Both the position numbers and the translations under genes were made by a program. This document shows, in pieces, positions 25,854-34,106 of a stretch of DNA of 64,000 bases. Numbering within the stretch: position 1 is the first letter of the stretch; each line of letters begins with the position of its first letter. The notes below the pieces were generated by a model that saw only the letters and a program-made list of their open reading frames with translations, made no database searches and was not told the DNA's origin. The DNA comes from Terrimesophilobacter sp044464485 (GTDB taxonomy: Bacteria > Actinomycetota > Actinomycetes > Actinomycetales > Microbacteriaceae): positions 124,001-188,000 of the forward strand of contig JBIQLG010000004.1 of NCBI GenBank assembly GCA_044464485.1. Reading direction: 5' to 3'.

Positions 25854-27614
25854 CTACAGTTTGCGCAAAATATCTATTCTGGCCTGCAGTTGGGCCACGC
25901 TCGCCCTCGAAACGGGTGGTCCGCCGGTTTTCCTCCGCAGGTCGGCGTGAATGTGCGCATGCGGAGTGCCTGAACGCCTCGCGTGCATAGCCACCATGCT
26001 GTTCAGGAGCGATCTTTGTTCCCGCAGAGTTCGATAAAGAGGCTGAGGGGCTTCTTCGCGACGACCCGCGGTACGACGGGACTGCCTGGCCTGGCGCTGA
26101 GCGAGGAGTTCCCGGACCTGCTCCGGTTCCAGCAATCCGGGGATACCGATGAAGTCCAGCTCTTCAGGGGTGCCAACTTCGGCGGCAAAACCAAATTCAT
26201 CTCCGCCGTACATCACGCGGTCGAAATGCGCATGGGATTCCAGTGCGGAGAACTCGAAGAGCGATGCCTCCGCCGTCCCACGTTCCGCTCGATTGGCGGT
26301 GTCCAGCACATCGTCATCCAGCAGTTCGTTCGAACCCGAACCGTGGCGATCGAGCGCGTGGTCGCGCTCTCGTTCCAACTGGCTTCCGAGGGTCAGGAGC
26401 GAGGGAACGCTGGGAATGAAAATCGACGCGGTTTCACCTCGCCGACGGGTTCTGACAAACCTTCCGACCGCTTGCGCGAAGTAGAGCGGCGTCGCGGCGG
26501 ATGTCGCATAGACGCCGACACTGAGCCGAGGGATGTCGACACCTTCGGACACCATTCGCACGGCCACCATCCAGCGGTCGTCCGACGACGCGAAATCGGT
26601 GATGCGCGTCGAAGCGGCCTTCTCATCGCTGAGAACGACGGTCGGAGCGGTCCCCGTGATGCGACTCAGGATGCTGGCGTACGCTCGCGCGGCGCTGTGG
26701 TCGGTGGCGATGACAAGGCCTCCCGCATCCGGTATCGATTCGCGAACCTCCGTGAGCCGCACATTGGCGGCATTGAGGACGGCGGGAACCCACTCCCCCG
26801 TGGGATCGAGCGCAGTGCGCCATGCCTGAGCGGTCACATCTTTGGTATCTCCCTCGCCCAGTCGCGCTTCCATCTCGTCGCCCGCGCTGGTTCGCCACCT
26901 CATCTTTCCCGCATACGCCATAAAGATCACGGGACGCACCACGCCATCCGCCAACGCGCGACCATAGGCGTAGCTGTAGTCGGCCTGCGACGTCCGGATG
27001 CCGTCATCGTCAGGAAGGTACCGCACGAACGGTATTGGTGATGTGTCTGACCGGAACGGCGTTCCGGTCAGCGAAAGACGCAGATCTGCCGACTCGAATG
27101 CTTCGCGAATGCCGTCACCCCAGCTGAGCGTGTCACCCCCGTGATGCACCTCATCGAGAATGACGAGGCTGCGCCCGCTTTCAGTGAGAGATCGGTGAAG
27201 TGTGGGCCGCAACGCCACTTGCGCGTACGTCAGTGCAATTCCGTGAAAGTGTCTGGCCTGGATGCTGTGGCCGTTCCGGAACGTCGGGTCCAGTCTGACG
27301 CCGACGCGCGCTGCTGCATCAGCCCATTGCCTCTTGACGTGGTCTGTCGGCGCAACCACGGTGACGCGATCAATACGGCGCCGTGAAAGGAGTTCCGTCA
27401 CCAGTCGCAGTGCGAACGTCGTCTTTCCTGAACCTGGCGTGGCCGCCACGAGAAAATCCCTGCGCTCAGTTTCGAAGTAGCGTTGAAGCGCCTCTTCCTG
27501 CCACGCTCGGAGTTTGTTTGCAGTGCCTCGAGCTGCCCGCTCGGGATAGGCCGGAGGCAGGTGTTCGGCTGCCGATGTTCCCGGGGGGACGCGAAACAAC
27601 GGTGCGGAACTCAC
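25854..27614 (-). CDS. DEAD/DEAH-box (SF2) helicase family protein
   Basis: A 586-residue SF2 helicase. Motif I is ATPGSGKTTFALRL (about 58-71), Ia-like VVAPTDHVKRQW, motif II LVILDEVHHGG (DEVH) and motif III SLTGTPFRSD. In the second RecA domain VSEGVDIPRLSVGVYATSA is the motif V region and FAQAVGRFVRTRRRG the motif VI arginine finger. The layout resembles the SSL2/type III restriction helicase branch, but no methylase or nuclease domain is attached or adjacent, so a restriction role is not supported. Start is GTG 27614; a TAGTGT box lies 8 bases before it. Its exact nucleic acid target is unknown. Confidence 0.88.
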   Translation of the reverse strand: MSSAPLFRVPPGTSAAEHLPPAYPERAARGTANKLRAWQEEALQRYFETERRDFLVAATPGSGKTTFALRLVTELLSRRRIDRVTVVAPTDHVKRQWADAAARVGVRLDPTFRNGHSIQARHFHGIALTYAQVALRPTLHRSLTESGRSLVILDEVHHGGDTLSWGDGIREAFESADLRLSLTGTPFRSDTSPIPFVRYLPDDDGIRTSQADYSYAYGRALADGVVRPVIFMAYAGKMRWRTSAGDEMEARLGEGDTKDVTAQAWRTALDPTGEWVPAVLNAANVRLTEVRESIPDAGGLVIATDHSAARAYASILSRITGTAPTVVLSDEKAASTRITDFASSDDRWMVAVRMVSEGVDIPRLSVGVYATSAATPLYFAQAVGRFVRTRRRGETASIFIPSVPSLLTLGSQLERERDHALDRHGSGSNELLDDDVLDTANRAERGTAEASLFEFSALESHAHFDRVMYGGDEFGFAAEVGTPEELDFIGIPGLLEPEQVRELLAQRQARQSRRTAGRREEAPQPLYRTLREQRSLLNSMVAMHARRSGTPHAHIHADLRRKTGGPPVSRASVAQLQARIDILRKL

Positions 27615-27652
27615 TTAACAAGACACTACCGCCTTGCACCGTGTTCGCGAGA

Positions 27653-27925
27653 TCAGGCTCGCTTCGATCGGCTTCGCGTTATGAAACCCCACACGAGAAG
27701 AACGACTATGGCGCCGGCAATTGCCCACAACCAGGCACCGATCGACCAGAAGCTCGTGTATGCGTCGGTGACGCCAAAGAGTCCGGCAAGCCAGCCTCCG
27801 ATGAGCGCACCTACGAGCCCGAGGATGAGGGTCGCAATCCAGCCGCCGCCCTGCTTGCCTGGCAGGATCAATTTCGCGATAGCTCCCGCAATAAGCCCGA
27901 GAATGATGAACGAAAACCAGCCCAC
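27653..27925 (-). CDS. GlsB/YeaQ/YmgE family stress-response membrane protein
   Basis: A 90-residue transglycosylase-associated (GlsB/YeaQ) membrane protein. It has three hydrophobic segments: WFSFIILGLIAGAIAKLI, the glycine-rich GGWIATLILGLVGALIGGWLAGLFG, and a C-terminal span ending in basic RSRSKRA. The G-x3-G-rich middle helix is the family signature. Members are induced by acid or envelope stress; the molecular role is not established. GTG start 27925 has a strong GGAGG 5 bases upstream. It is divergent from the GDSL hydrolase gene across a 150-base spacer containing a perfect inverted repeat. Confidence 0.88.
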   Translation of the reverse strand: MGWFSFIILGLIAGAIAKLILPGKQGGGWIATLILGLVGALIGGWLAGLFGVTDAYTSFWSIGAWLWAIAGAIVVLLVWGFITRSRSKRA

Positions 27926-28032
27926 GAGAACCTCCGTTGTGTTCGCACACTGCCTCCGAAGGTCGGAGACTCACCCAAGCTTCGCATTACCCCTGATCGG
28001 GGGGCAAGCTCTTGGCGAGAATTGGTCCGGCA

Positions 28033-28056
28033 CGCGACACGATTTTGCGTGTCGCG
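28033..28056. repeat. Perfect 9-base inverted repeat in divergent promoter region
   Basis: CGCGACACG and CGTGTCGCG are exact complements separated by ATTTTG. The repeat ends 19 bases before the GDSL hydrolase ATG and 108 bases before the divergent GlsB-type start. No gene ends here in the plus direction, so it is more likely an operator or 5' leader hairpin than a terminator. The binding factor is unknown. Confidence 0.6.
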
Positions 28057-28075
28057 AAGACTGATGCACCCTTAA

Positions 28076-28849
28076 ATGGTGAGCCAGCAACATCCGTGGT
28101 CGCGTTACGTCGCCGTGGGCGATTCCTTCACGGAAGGAATAGGAGACCCTGAACCTCGCAGCGCGGGCGGTCATCGCGGTTGGGCGGATCGTGTCGCGGA
28201 AGTGCTGAGCGCCAAGACGGATGACTTCGCCTACGCCAACCTCGCCATCCGTGGCCGATTGCTGCAGCAAATCATCGACGAACAGGTGGCTCCGGCACTG
28301 GCGCTTCGTCCCGATCTCGTCACGATTTCGGCAGGAGGCAACGACATCATCCGACCGGGAACTGACCCGGACGAGGTGGCAAACCGGCTGGAGGGTGCCG
28401 TTGAGATGTTGCGTTCGGACGGCGCTACCGTTGTTCTGTTCAATGGTCCGGATATCGGAATGACCCCCGTGCTGCGAAGAGTTCGCGGCAAGGTGGCCAT
28501 TTACAACGAAAATTTGCGGGCGATCGCTCAGCGCCATGATGCGATAGTCGCGGACATGTGGGCGCTTCGCGAGTTGCGCGACCCTCGCATGTGGGCACCC
28601 GACCGGCTGCATTTTTCCCCCATCGGCCACAATACGATCGCGAGAATGGTTCTCGATTCCCTCGGCGTGGCCAATGAGCTTGAACCTTACGACCCCGAAC
28701 CGCTACCGACTGTTTCGTGGCGCAAGGCGCGTGTCGACGACATCGGATGGGCCCGCGAGTACCTGGTTCCGTGGGTCGTGCGTCGAATACGCCACCAGTC
28801 GTCCGGGGATGGCATCAATCCGAAACGGCCGGAGCCGACGAAACTCTAG
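28076..28849 (+). CDS. SGNH/GDSL hydrolase
   Basis: A 257-residue SGNH-fold esterase. Block I GDSFTEG gives the nucleophile Ser17. Block II contains the glycine in IRGRLLQQI, block III is ISAGGND with the oxyanion asparagine, and block V is DRLHFSPIGH with the catalytic Asp-x-x-His. There is no signal peptide, so it acts in the cytoplasm, on a small ester or acyl substrate that cannot be named. The C-terminal 60 residues (from about 200) are a less conserved tail rich in Pro, Arg and Trp. Its stop codon directly abuts that of the convergent desaturase gene (TAGCTA at 28847-28852). Confidence 0.9.
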   Translation: MVSQQHPWSRYVAVGDSFTEGIGDPEPRSAGGHRGWADRVAEVLSAKTDDFAYANLAIRGRLLQQIIDEQVAPALALRPDLVTISAGGNDIIRPGTDPDEVANRLEGAVEMLRSDGATVVLFNGPDIGMTPVLRRVRGKVAIYNENLRAIAQRHDAIVADMWALRELRDPRMWAPDRLHFSPIGHNTIARMVLDSLGVANELEPYDPEPLPTVSWRKARVDDIGWAREYLVPWVVRRIRHQSSGDGINPKRPEPTKL

Positions 28850-29950
28850 CTAGCGGCCGAACTGCATCGCCGCGGGGCAGTCAAACGGATCGCCGCCCGC
28901 AGACAAGCCAACCCGGTTCAGGTAACGGATGACGATTCCGTAGGACTCGAGAATAGTCGCCTGGGTATAGCCGATGCGGTGAGTTTCACAGTACTCGCGC
29001 GCAATCTCCGCGGCCCGCGCAAGGTGCGGTCGCGGCATGTTCGGAAATAGGTGATGCTCGATTTGGTAGTTGAGACCGCCCATGAATGAATCAACAAGCC
29101 AGCCGCCGCGAATGTTGCGCGACGTGAGCACCTGTCTTCTCAAGAAATCGACTTTGCTGTCGTGCGGCAGAATCGGCATGCCCTTGTGGTTGGGTGCGAA
29201 CGACGCCCCCATGTAGAGCCCAAAGACGGCCAGTTGCACGCCAAGGAAGGCGAAGGCCATTCCCACGGGCAGAACGAGGAAAATTATCGCGAGGTAGGCG
29301 CCGACGCGTGACAGCAGCATGGTGAGCTCCACCCAGCGCTTATCCACTTTGTTCCGTCCGAAAACCGTGCGGAAACCATGAATATGCAGGTTGATTCCCT
29401 CGAGGAGAAGTGCGGGGAAAAAGAGGTAACCCTGACGGCGCGTCGCCCAGCCGTACAGCCCCTTCGCTCGAGACGCGTCCTCTTCCGTGAAGGAAACAAA
29501 GTCGCGCACGATGTCAGGATCCTTGCCCATGATGTTGGGATTCGCGTGATGGCGACTGTGTTTGGTCATCCACCAGGAATAGCTGATGCCCACGAAAAGA
29601 TTCGCGAGGGTGCGTCCGGCGCGGTCATTCAGCGGCCCCGACGTGAAAACCTGACGGTGGGACGCCTCGTGCGCGAGAAACGCGTATTGCGTGAGAATGA
29701 TGCCCAGTGCGCCCGCCATGAGCAGCTGGAACCAGCTCTCCCCCAGTAGGACAAACCCCGCAATTGTGCCGCCAAGTGCGAGAGTAATGATTCCGAACAT
29801 CATCCAGTAGAACCAGGTCGCACGTCGAAGCAGGCCAGCGTCACGCACGGTGCGAAGCAGTGCCGAGTATTCGGTGGTCGGGTGAGCGCCGGATCCTCCA
29901 GGTCGTGTCTTCGTGAACGTCACGACCGGTTGTGCAGCTAAAGATGACAT
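28850..29950 (-). CDS. Membrane fatty acid (acyl-CoA) desaturase
   Basis: A 366-residue membrane desaturase with the three histidine boxes that bind the di-iron centre: HEASH (about 114), HSRHH (about 151) and QIEHH (about 307). Two pairs of hydrophobic segments are seen near 45-110 and 205-265. The Q in the third box is usual for front-end and related acyl-lipid desaturases. No cytochrome b5 domain is fused, so an external ferredoxin or similar electron donor is needed. Position specificity cannot be read. It probably adjusts membrane fluidity. A ribosome site GAGG lies 5 bases before ATG 29950. No partner reductase gene is adjacent. Confidence 0.92.
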   Translation of the reverse strand: MSSLAAQPVVTFTKTRPGGSGAHPTTEYSALLRTVRDAGLLRRATWFYWMMFGIITLALGGTIAGFVLLGESWFQLLMAGALGIILTQYAFLAHEASHRQVFTSGPLNDRAGRTLANLFVGISYSWWMTKHSRHHANPNIMGKDPDIVRDFVSFTEEDASRAKGLYGWATRRQGYLFFPALLLEGINLHIHGFRTVFGRNKVDKRWVELTMLLSRVGAYLAIIFLVLPVGMAFAFLGVQLAVFGLYMGASFAPNHKGMPILPHDSKVDFLRRQVLTSRNIRGGWLVDSFMGGLNYQIEHHLFPNMPRPHLARAAEIAREYCETHRIGYTQATILESYGIVIRYLNRVGLSAGGDPFDCPAAMQFGR

Positions 29951-30054
29951 TGTGCCTCATTTCGGGGAGACGTCCCCGTCGCTGACGCTAATGAGAGGCC
30001 TTATTGGTGATTCGACTCTACGGCACGAGCCTGTGAATTGGGGCAAGGCCGGCA

Positions 30055-31275
30055 CTATTGACGGAATGGATGCGTAAGCCGCCACCACGGGTCGGGTCCC
30101 TCGAGGGGGTCCTTCAGCGTGACGGGTATGTGTTGCTCCTTCCCGTCAACGGTGACGGTGACTGTGCCCACCCTCTGACCGCGCGTTCCCGTGGATATCG
30201 GGTCGACGTGAAGCGAAGCAGTTACTGTTTCGCCGCCCCAAACGATTGCCGAAGCGCTGGAGGCGGCGACTGCCGTGGCACTGTCATGCCACTCTGAGGA
30301 GTAGGTGGCCAAAGGTTGGCCCGCGGTCACGACAGAAATTTTGCGGAAACCCTGAACCGCGCTCGCGAGGAGTTCCTGCGCCGCGGCATTGACTTCGTCG
30401 TGGCTTGGGCTGCCAAGAATCACGCCGATGACGTCAATCGGTTGCGCATCCACGGTGATGGTCGTGGCGAAGAGAAGACACACGTCGTCGAGCTCCACCG
30501 TGCCCGTCTTGATGCCATCGACCCCATTCCAGCCCAAGAGCTTATTGGTGTTCTCGATGGTCCCGACGTAGGGCAGGTCAACCGTTTTCGTCGCGACGAT
30601 GTCGGCGATTACCGGATTCGCGAGGGCAAGTTTGCCCAGCTCGATGAGGTCGGCCGCGCTGGCGGTATTGCGCGGGTCAAGGCCCGTGGCGTCGTGGAGG
30701 ATGATGCCCGGAAGATGGTGTGTGTCGAGCCATGTTCGAGCGGCAGCGAGGAACGCGTTTTCGCTACCGAATGCCCAGCGCGCCATCGACTCCGCGTAGT
30801 TGTTCGCCGACGCGATGAGGACCACCTGCATGAGTTGCTTCTGGGTGAATTCGACTCCCGCCGCGACCGGCTCTGCGGAACCGTTGTGGGCAATCTGGCG
30901 GCGATACTCGTCGACATCCGTTTGCGTCATCGTGATTGTCGGGCCGCTCTCGCCCGGTGCGAGCGGTTTCTTCTCCAGCACCACAAGGCTTGTCACGATT
31001 TTCGTGATGCTGGCGATCGGCCTCACCGAGGTGTCTGAGCTCTGAGCAAGCACCCCGGGGAATCCGACGGCACCGATCGCCGCTGTTCCATTTCCTGGCC
31101 ACGCGAGCTCGACCGGAGGATTCTCGGGTGCCGCTATCGACTGCACGGCGGGAGCGATGTCCTCCAGCGGAGCCAGAAGGGTCAAGGGGAGATAGAACGC
31201 CGCCGCGAGCGTGAGTCCAAGTCCGCCAAAGACGGTGATTCGCCGACGGAGGTACGTTCGGCGACTCACAACCAT
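30055..31275 (-). CDS. D-alanyl-D-alanine carboxypeptidase (PBP5/DacA type)
   Basis: A 406-residue low-molecular-weight penicillin-binding protein of the S11 family, which trims the terminal D-Ala of peptidoglycan pentapeptides. Basic residues and one hydrophobic helix (about 14-36) form an N-terminal membrane anchor. Active-site motifs are SITK (Ser89-Lys92), SAN in LIASANNYAESM, and KTG in DGIKTGTVELDD. The last 110 residues form a beta-rich PBP5 C-terminal domain. ATG 31275 is preceded by TAGTAT at a 6-base distance, indicating a leaderless mRNA whose promoter lies in the 3' end of the methyltransferase gene. Confidence 0.93.
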   Translation of the reverse strand: MVVSRRTYLRRRITVFGGLGLTLAAAFYLPLTLLAPLEDIAPAVQSIAAPENPPVELAWPGNGTAAIGAVGFPGVLAQSSDTSVRPIASITKIVTSLVVLEKKPLAPGESGPTITMTQTDVDEYRRQIAHNGSAEPVAAGVEFTQKQLMQVVLIASANNYAESMARWAFGSENAFLAAARTWLDTHHLPGIILHDATGLDPRNTASAADLIELGKLALANPVIADIVATKTVDLPYVGTIENTNKLLGWNGVDGIKTGTVELDDVCLLFATTITVDAQPIDVIGVILGSPSHDEVNAAAQELLASAVQGFRKISVVTAGQPLATYSSEWHDSATAVAASSASAIVWGGETVTASLHVDPISTGTRGQRVGTVTVTVDGKEQHIPVTLKDPLEGPDPWWRLTHPFRQ

Positions 31276-31281
31276 CAGTAC

Positions 31282-31287
31282 ATACTA
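31282..31287 (-). promoter_or_regulatory. -10 box of leaderless D,D-carboxypeptidase gene
   Basis: TAGTAT on the minus strand ends 6 bases before ATG 31275 and overlaps the stop codon of the upstream methyltransferase gene. Confidence 0.5.
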
Positions 31288-32103
31288 TGAGACGGCACGG
31301 TCTCTCCTGAGCGCCCAGAGAGCCACGGAACAGGCGGCAGCGACATTGAGCGAGTCGATTCCACCCAGCATGGGAATCTTCACCGCAACGTCTGCTTCAC
31401 GGCGAGCTCGACGAGTCAGCCCGTCACCTTCCGTTCCGAGTAGCAGCGCAATTTTGCGAGGCGGTATCGCGGAAAACTCCGCGAGGTCGACGGCGTTGTC
31501 GTCGAGCGCGAGCGCTGCGACGACAAAACCAGCATCCCTTAGGAGGCCAATGTCTGCTGGCCAGTGCGAAAACCTCGTCCACGGAACCTGAAGTACCGCC
31601 CCCATGCTCACGCGCACGCTGCGGCGGTAAAGAGGATCGGCACACCGCGGCGTGACGAGGACCGCGTCAGCGCCCAGCCCGGCGGCGGCGCGAAAAATTG
31701 CGCCGACGTTCGTGTGATCCACGACGTCTTCCACGATGACCACCCGACGCGCTCCATCGAGAAGGTCACCGACAGCGCGAAGGGCGGGTCGGTGCAGTGA
31801 TGCCAGCGCGCCCCGGTGCATGACGAAGCCGGTGATGGATTCCAGAATGTCGGTATCCCCAACATAGATTGGCACGTCAAAGGACGATAGCAATGGCTCT
31901 ATGTCAGGAAGCCACTTCTCGAGCAGGATTACGGAGCGAGGTTGGTGGCCGGCCTCGAGTGCTCGATGGATGACCTTGGACGACTCCGCCAAATACAGGC
32001 CCTCCTGCGGTTCGAGGAGCCGCCTGCGTGCCACATCGGTGAGGTCGCGATAATCACGCAAACGCGGATCCTGGGGATCCGAGATCCGAACAATGTGGGG
32101 CAC
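31285..32103 (-). CDS. SpoU/TrmH-family RNA 2'-O-methyltransferase
   Basis: A 272-residue SPOUT RNA methyltransferase. The N-terminal third is a substrate-binding domain (YLAESSKVIHRALEAGHQPRSVILLE). The C-terminal knot holds the three SpoU motifs: DHTNVGAIFRAAAGLGADAVL, LLLGTEGDGL and SLNVAAACSVALW. It transfers a methyl group from S-adenosylmethionine to a ribose in tRNA or rRNA; which nucleotide cannot be told. GTG 32103 is preceded 6 bases upstream by TATGTT, suggesting a leaderless transcript. It is divergent from the sirtuin gene, with only 39 bases between starts. Confidence 0.92.
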   Translation of the reverse strand: MPHIVRISDPQDPRLRDYRDLTDVARRRLLEPQEGLYLAESSKVIHRALEAGHQPRSVILLEKWLPDIEPLLSSFDVPIYVGDTDILESITGFVMHRGALASLHRPALRAVGDLLDGARRVVIVEDVVDHTNVGAIFRAAAGLGADAVLVTPRCADPLYRRSVRVSMGAVLQVPWTRFSHWPADIGLLRDAGFVVAALALDDNAVDLAEFSAIPPRKIALLLGTEGDGLTRRARREADVAVKIPMLGGIDSLNVAAACSVALWALRRDRAVS

Positions 32104-32109
32104 AAAGGA

Positions 32110-32115
32110 AACATA
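32110..32115 (-). promoter_or_regulatory. -10 box of leaderless RNA methyltransferase gene
   Basis: TATGTT on the minus strand ends 6 bases before GTG 32103. Confidence 0.45.
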
Positions 32116-32142
32116 TCGGACGCCGCGAACGTTGTCTTCTTC

Positions 32143-32949
32143 GTGAACACGATAGATGACGCCGTGCGCGTCCTGCAGAATCGAAAAATCGCCGTGCTCA
32201 CCGGCGCCGGTATCAGCACGGATTCCGGCATCCCCGACTATCGGGGTCCGGGCGCGGCGCAGCGGACGCCAATGTCATTCGAGCAGTTTCTCGAAAGTAC
32301 CGAAAGTCGAAAGCGGTACTGGGCGGGTAGCCACCTCGGTTGGCAACGGTTCAGCGCTGCGGAGCCCAATCCGGGTCATCTCGCGCTCGCACATTTGGAA
32401 TCAAAGGGCAACGTCACGGGAATAATCACCCAAAACGTGGACGGACTGCATCGTCGCGCCGGCTCGCTGCGCGTCGTAGAGCTTCACGGCTCGATGGATA
32501 CCGTGTGGTGCCTGGACTGCGGGCAGCGATTCTCGCGTTCCGCGATTGCTCACGCCATTGAGAAAGCGAACCCCATGCTTGATTCCGGCGCGCCGATCAA
32601 TGCGCATCCGGATGGCGACGCGGAACCTCCCGACTGGGGTGACTTCGTCATCCCGTCGTGCTCGAACTGCGGCGGCACGCTGAAGCCCGACGTCGTGTTC
32701 TTCGGGGAACTGGTTCCTCGCTCTCGTTTTACGTTCGCATTCGACCTGCTACATGCCGCAGGCGCGCTCCTCATCGCGGGATCCTCGCTCGCCGTGAACT
32801 CGGGAATCAGGCTTCTGGAACGTGCGACGCGACGGGACATTCCCGTTGTAATCCTTAACCGAGGAGAGACGAAGGGGGACAACAGGGCCACCGTTAGGCT
32901 GGAAGGTGGAACGTCCGAGATGCTCGCGGCGCTTGCCGCGAGGTTGTGA
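32143..32949 (+). CDS. NAD-dependent protein deacylase (sirtuin, SIR2 family)
   Basis: A protein of about 268 residues with the sirtuin signature. The NAD loop is GAGISTDSGIPDYRG (about 21-35), TQNVDGLHRRAGS is followed by the catalytic histidine in VELHGS, and PDVVFFGE is present. Two cysteine pairs (CLDCGQ and CSNCGG) bind structural zinc. It removes acetyl or other acyl groups from protein lysines using NAD+. I chose GTG 32143, where homology begins; the frame is open upstream to 31942 but that would run through the divergent methyltransferase gene. The phosphatase gene follows on the same strand, so the two may share a transcript. Confidence 0.92.
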   Translation: MNTIDDAVRVLQNRKIAVLTGAGISTDSGIPDYRGPGAAQRTPMSFEQFLESTESRKRYWAGSHLGWQRFSAAEPNPGHLALAHLESKGNVTGIITQNVDGLHRRAGSLRVVELHGSMDTVWCLDCGQRFSRSAIAHAIEKANPMLDSGAPINAHPDGDAEPPDWGDFVIPSCSNCGGTLKPDVVFFGELVPRSRFTFAFDLLHAAGALLIAGSSLAVNSGIRLLERATRRDIPVVILNRGETKGDNRATVRLEGGTSEMLAALAARL

Positions 32950-32979
32950 GTTCGTGGCTGAGTGCGAAAGGATGCCGTT

Positions 32980-33639
32980 GTGACCCTGTTGTATCTCGTG
33001 CGGCACGGTGAAACCGAATGGAATCGCACGCATCGAATCCAGGGAAGCACCGATGTTCCGCTCAATGACACTGGTCGAGCTCAGGCGCAGCGCACGGGCG
33101 GCCTCCTTTCCAGAAGATCATGGGACGGGATCTACTCGAGTCCGCTGTCGAGAGCATTCGAAACCGCCACGATCATCAGCGCTGCCGTCAAGGGCGACTA
33201 TCCGCTGGCGCTGCCCGCGCTCGTGGAACGAAATTACGGCGAGGCTGAAGGTCTCACTGACAAAGAAGTGAGCCGCCGCTATCCGGGCAGCACGCCCGTT
33301 CCGGGTCGTGAATCGCGCGGCGAGGTGACCAGGCGAGTCATGCCTGCGCTCCTGGAGCTTTCTGCAGGCAGCGACCACCGGCGGCTCATCATTGCCACGC
33401 ATGGTGGTGTGATTCGAACCGTGTTGCTCGCAGTCAACGCTCCCGTCGAGCGGGGAATCCCGATCACCAATGGTTCAGTGCACAGTTTCCGACGCGTAGG
33501 CGACGCTCTGGAACTCATCGAGTTCGACGATCCGATTGAGCAGGAGTCGGTGGTCGCGGGCGACGAGGACTTCACCGAGCAAAACCGGCTCGACGGCAGA
33601 GATGACCGCGAGGCCCCATCACAACAGGAGGTGCATTGA
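32980..33639 (+). CDS. Histidine phosphatase family protein (phosphoglycerate mutase-like)
   Basis: A 219-residue branch-1 histidine phosphatase. The catalytic motif LVRHGETEWN is at residues 6-15, with the phosphohistidine at about 9. The phosphate pocket includes SSPLSRAFETA, the glutamate in LVERNYGEAEGLT and the second histidine in ATHGGVIR. It could be a cofactor-dependent mutase-like or broad phosphatase; the substrate is unknown. GTG 32980 has AAAGGA 7 bases upstream and fits the family start; GTG 32962 is an alternative. The last 30 residues are acidic and hydrophilic. The stop shares a base with the next start (TGATG, 33637-33641). Confidence 0.9.
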   Translation: MTLLYLVRHGETEWNRTHRIQGSTDVPLNDTGRAQAQRTGGLLSRRSWDGIYSSPLSRAFETATIISAAVKGDYPLALPALVERNYGEAEGLTDKEVSRRYPGSTPVPGRESRGEVTRRVMPALLELSAGSDHRRLIIATHGGVIRTVLLAVNAPVERGIPITNGSVHSFRRVGDALELIEFDDPIEQESVVAGDEDFTEQNRLDGRDDREAPSQQEVH

Positions 33640-34106
33640 TGTCCGACGCTGTCGAGCGTTTTATTGCTGCCGCTGCGGAACTCGGATTCACTCCCGACAC
33701 CCGCACAATGTCGCAGAGTACGCACACCGCGCAGGAAGCCGCTGATGCGGTCGGTTGTGCCGTCGGCGCGATTGTGAAGAGCCTGGTCTTTCTCGCGGAT
33801 GGTGAACCATTGCTCCTGCTCGTGTCGGGGCCAAACCGAGTGAGTACATCACGGCTGGGCGACGAACTGGGCGTGACGATCACGAAGGCAGATGCCAAAA
33901 GCGTCAAGGAACACACCGGATACTCGATTGGGGGCGTGCCGCCGTTCGGACATTCGACGTCCCTGCGCACGGTCATCGACCCTGACCTTCTGGGATTTGA
34001 GGAACTCTGGGCGGCGGCGGGCTCGGCTACCGCGGTTTTTCCCATCGGCCCTGACGCGCTGATGGAACTCAGCCAGGCCGAAGTGGTCTTTCTCAGCGAG
34101 GACTGA
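33639..34106 (+). CDS. YbaK/EbsC-family aminoacyl-tRNA deacylase
   Basis: A 155-residue YbaK-fold protein with the AVGCAVGAIVKSLVFLADG segment that contains the conserved lysine, VTITKADAKSVKEHTGYSIGGVPPFGH, and the closing PIGPDALMELS. Relatives edit misacylated tRNAs, for example Cys-tRNA(Pro) or Ala-tRNA(Pro), in trans. The exact specificity is not predictable here. ATG 33639 has a perfect AGGAGG upstream and is coupled to the phosphatase gene. Its 3' end overlaps the convergent glycosyltransferase gene by 14 bases. Confidence 0.9.
   Translation: MSDAVERFIAAAAELGFTPDTRTMSQSTHTAQEAADAVGCAVGAIVKSLVFLADGEPLLLLVSGPNRVSTSRLGDELGVTITKADAKSVKEHTGYSIGGVPPFGHSTSLRTVIDPDLLGFEELWAAAGSATAVFPIGPDALMELSQAEVVFLSED

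Noticed and set aside
25854..27614. Helicase considered as part of a restriction or defence system
   Set aside because: No methylase, nuclease or other defence gene is next to it; the neighbours are a HAD hydrolase and a stress membrane protein.
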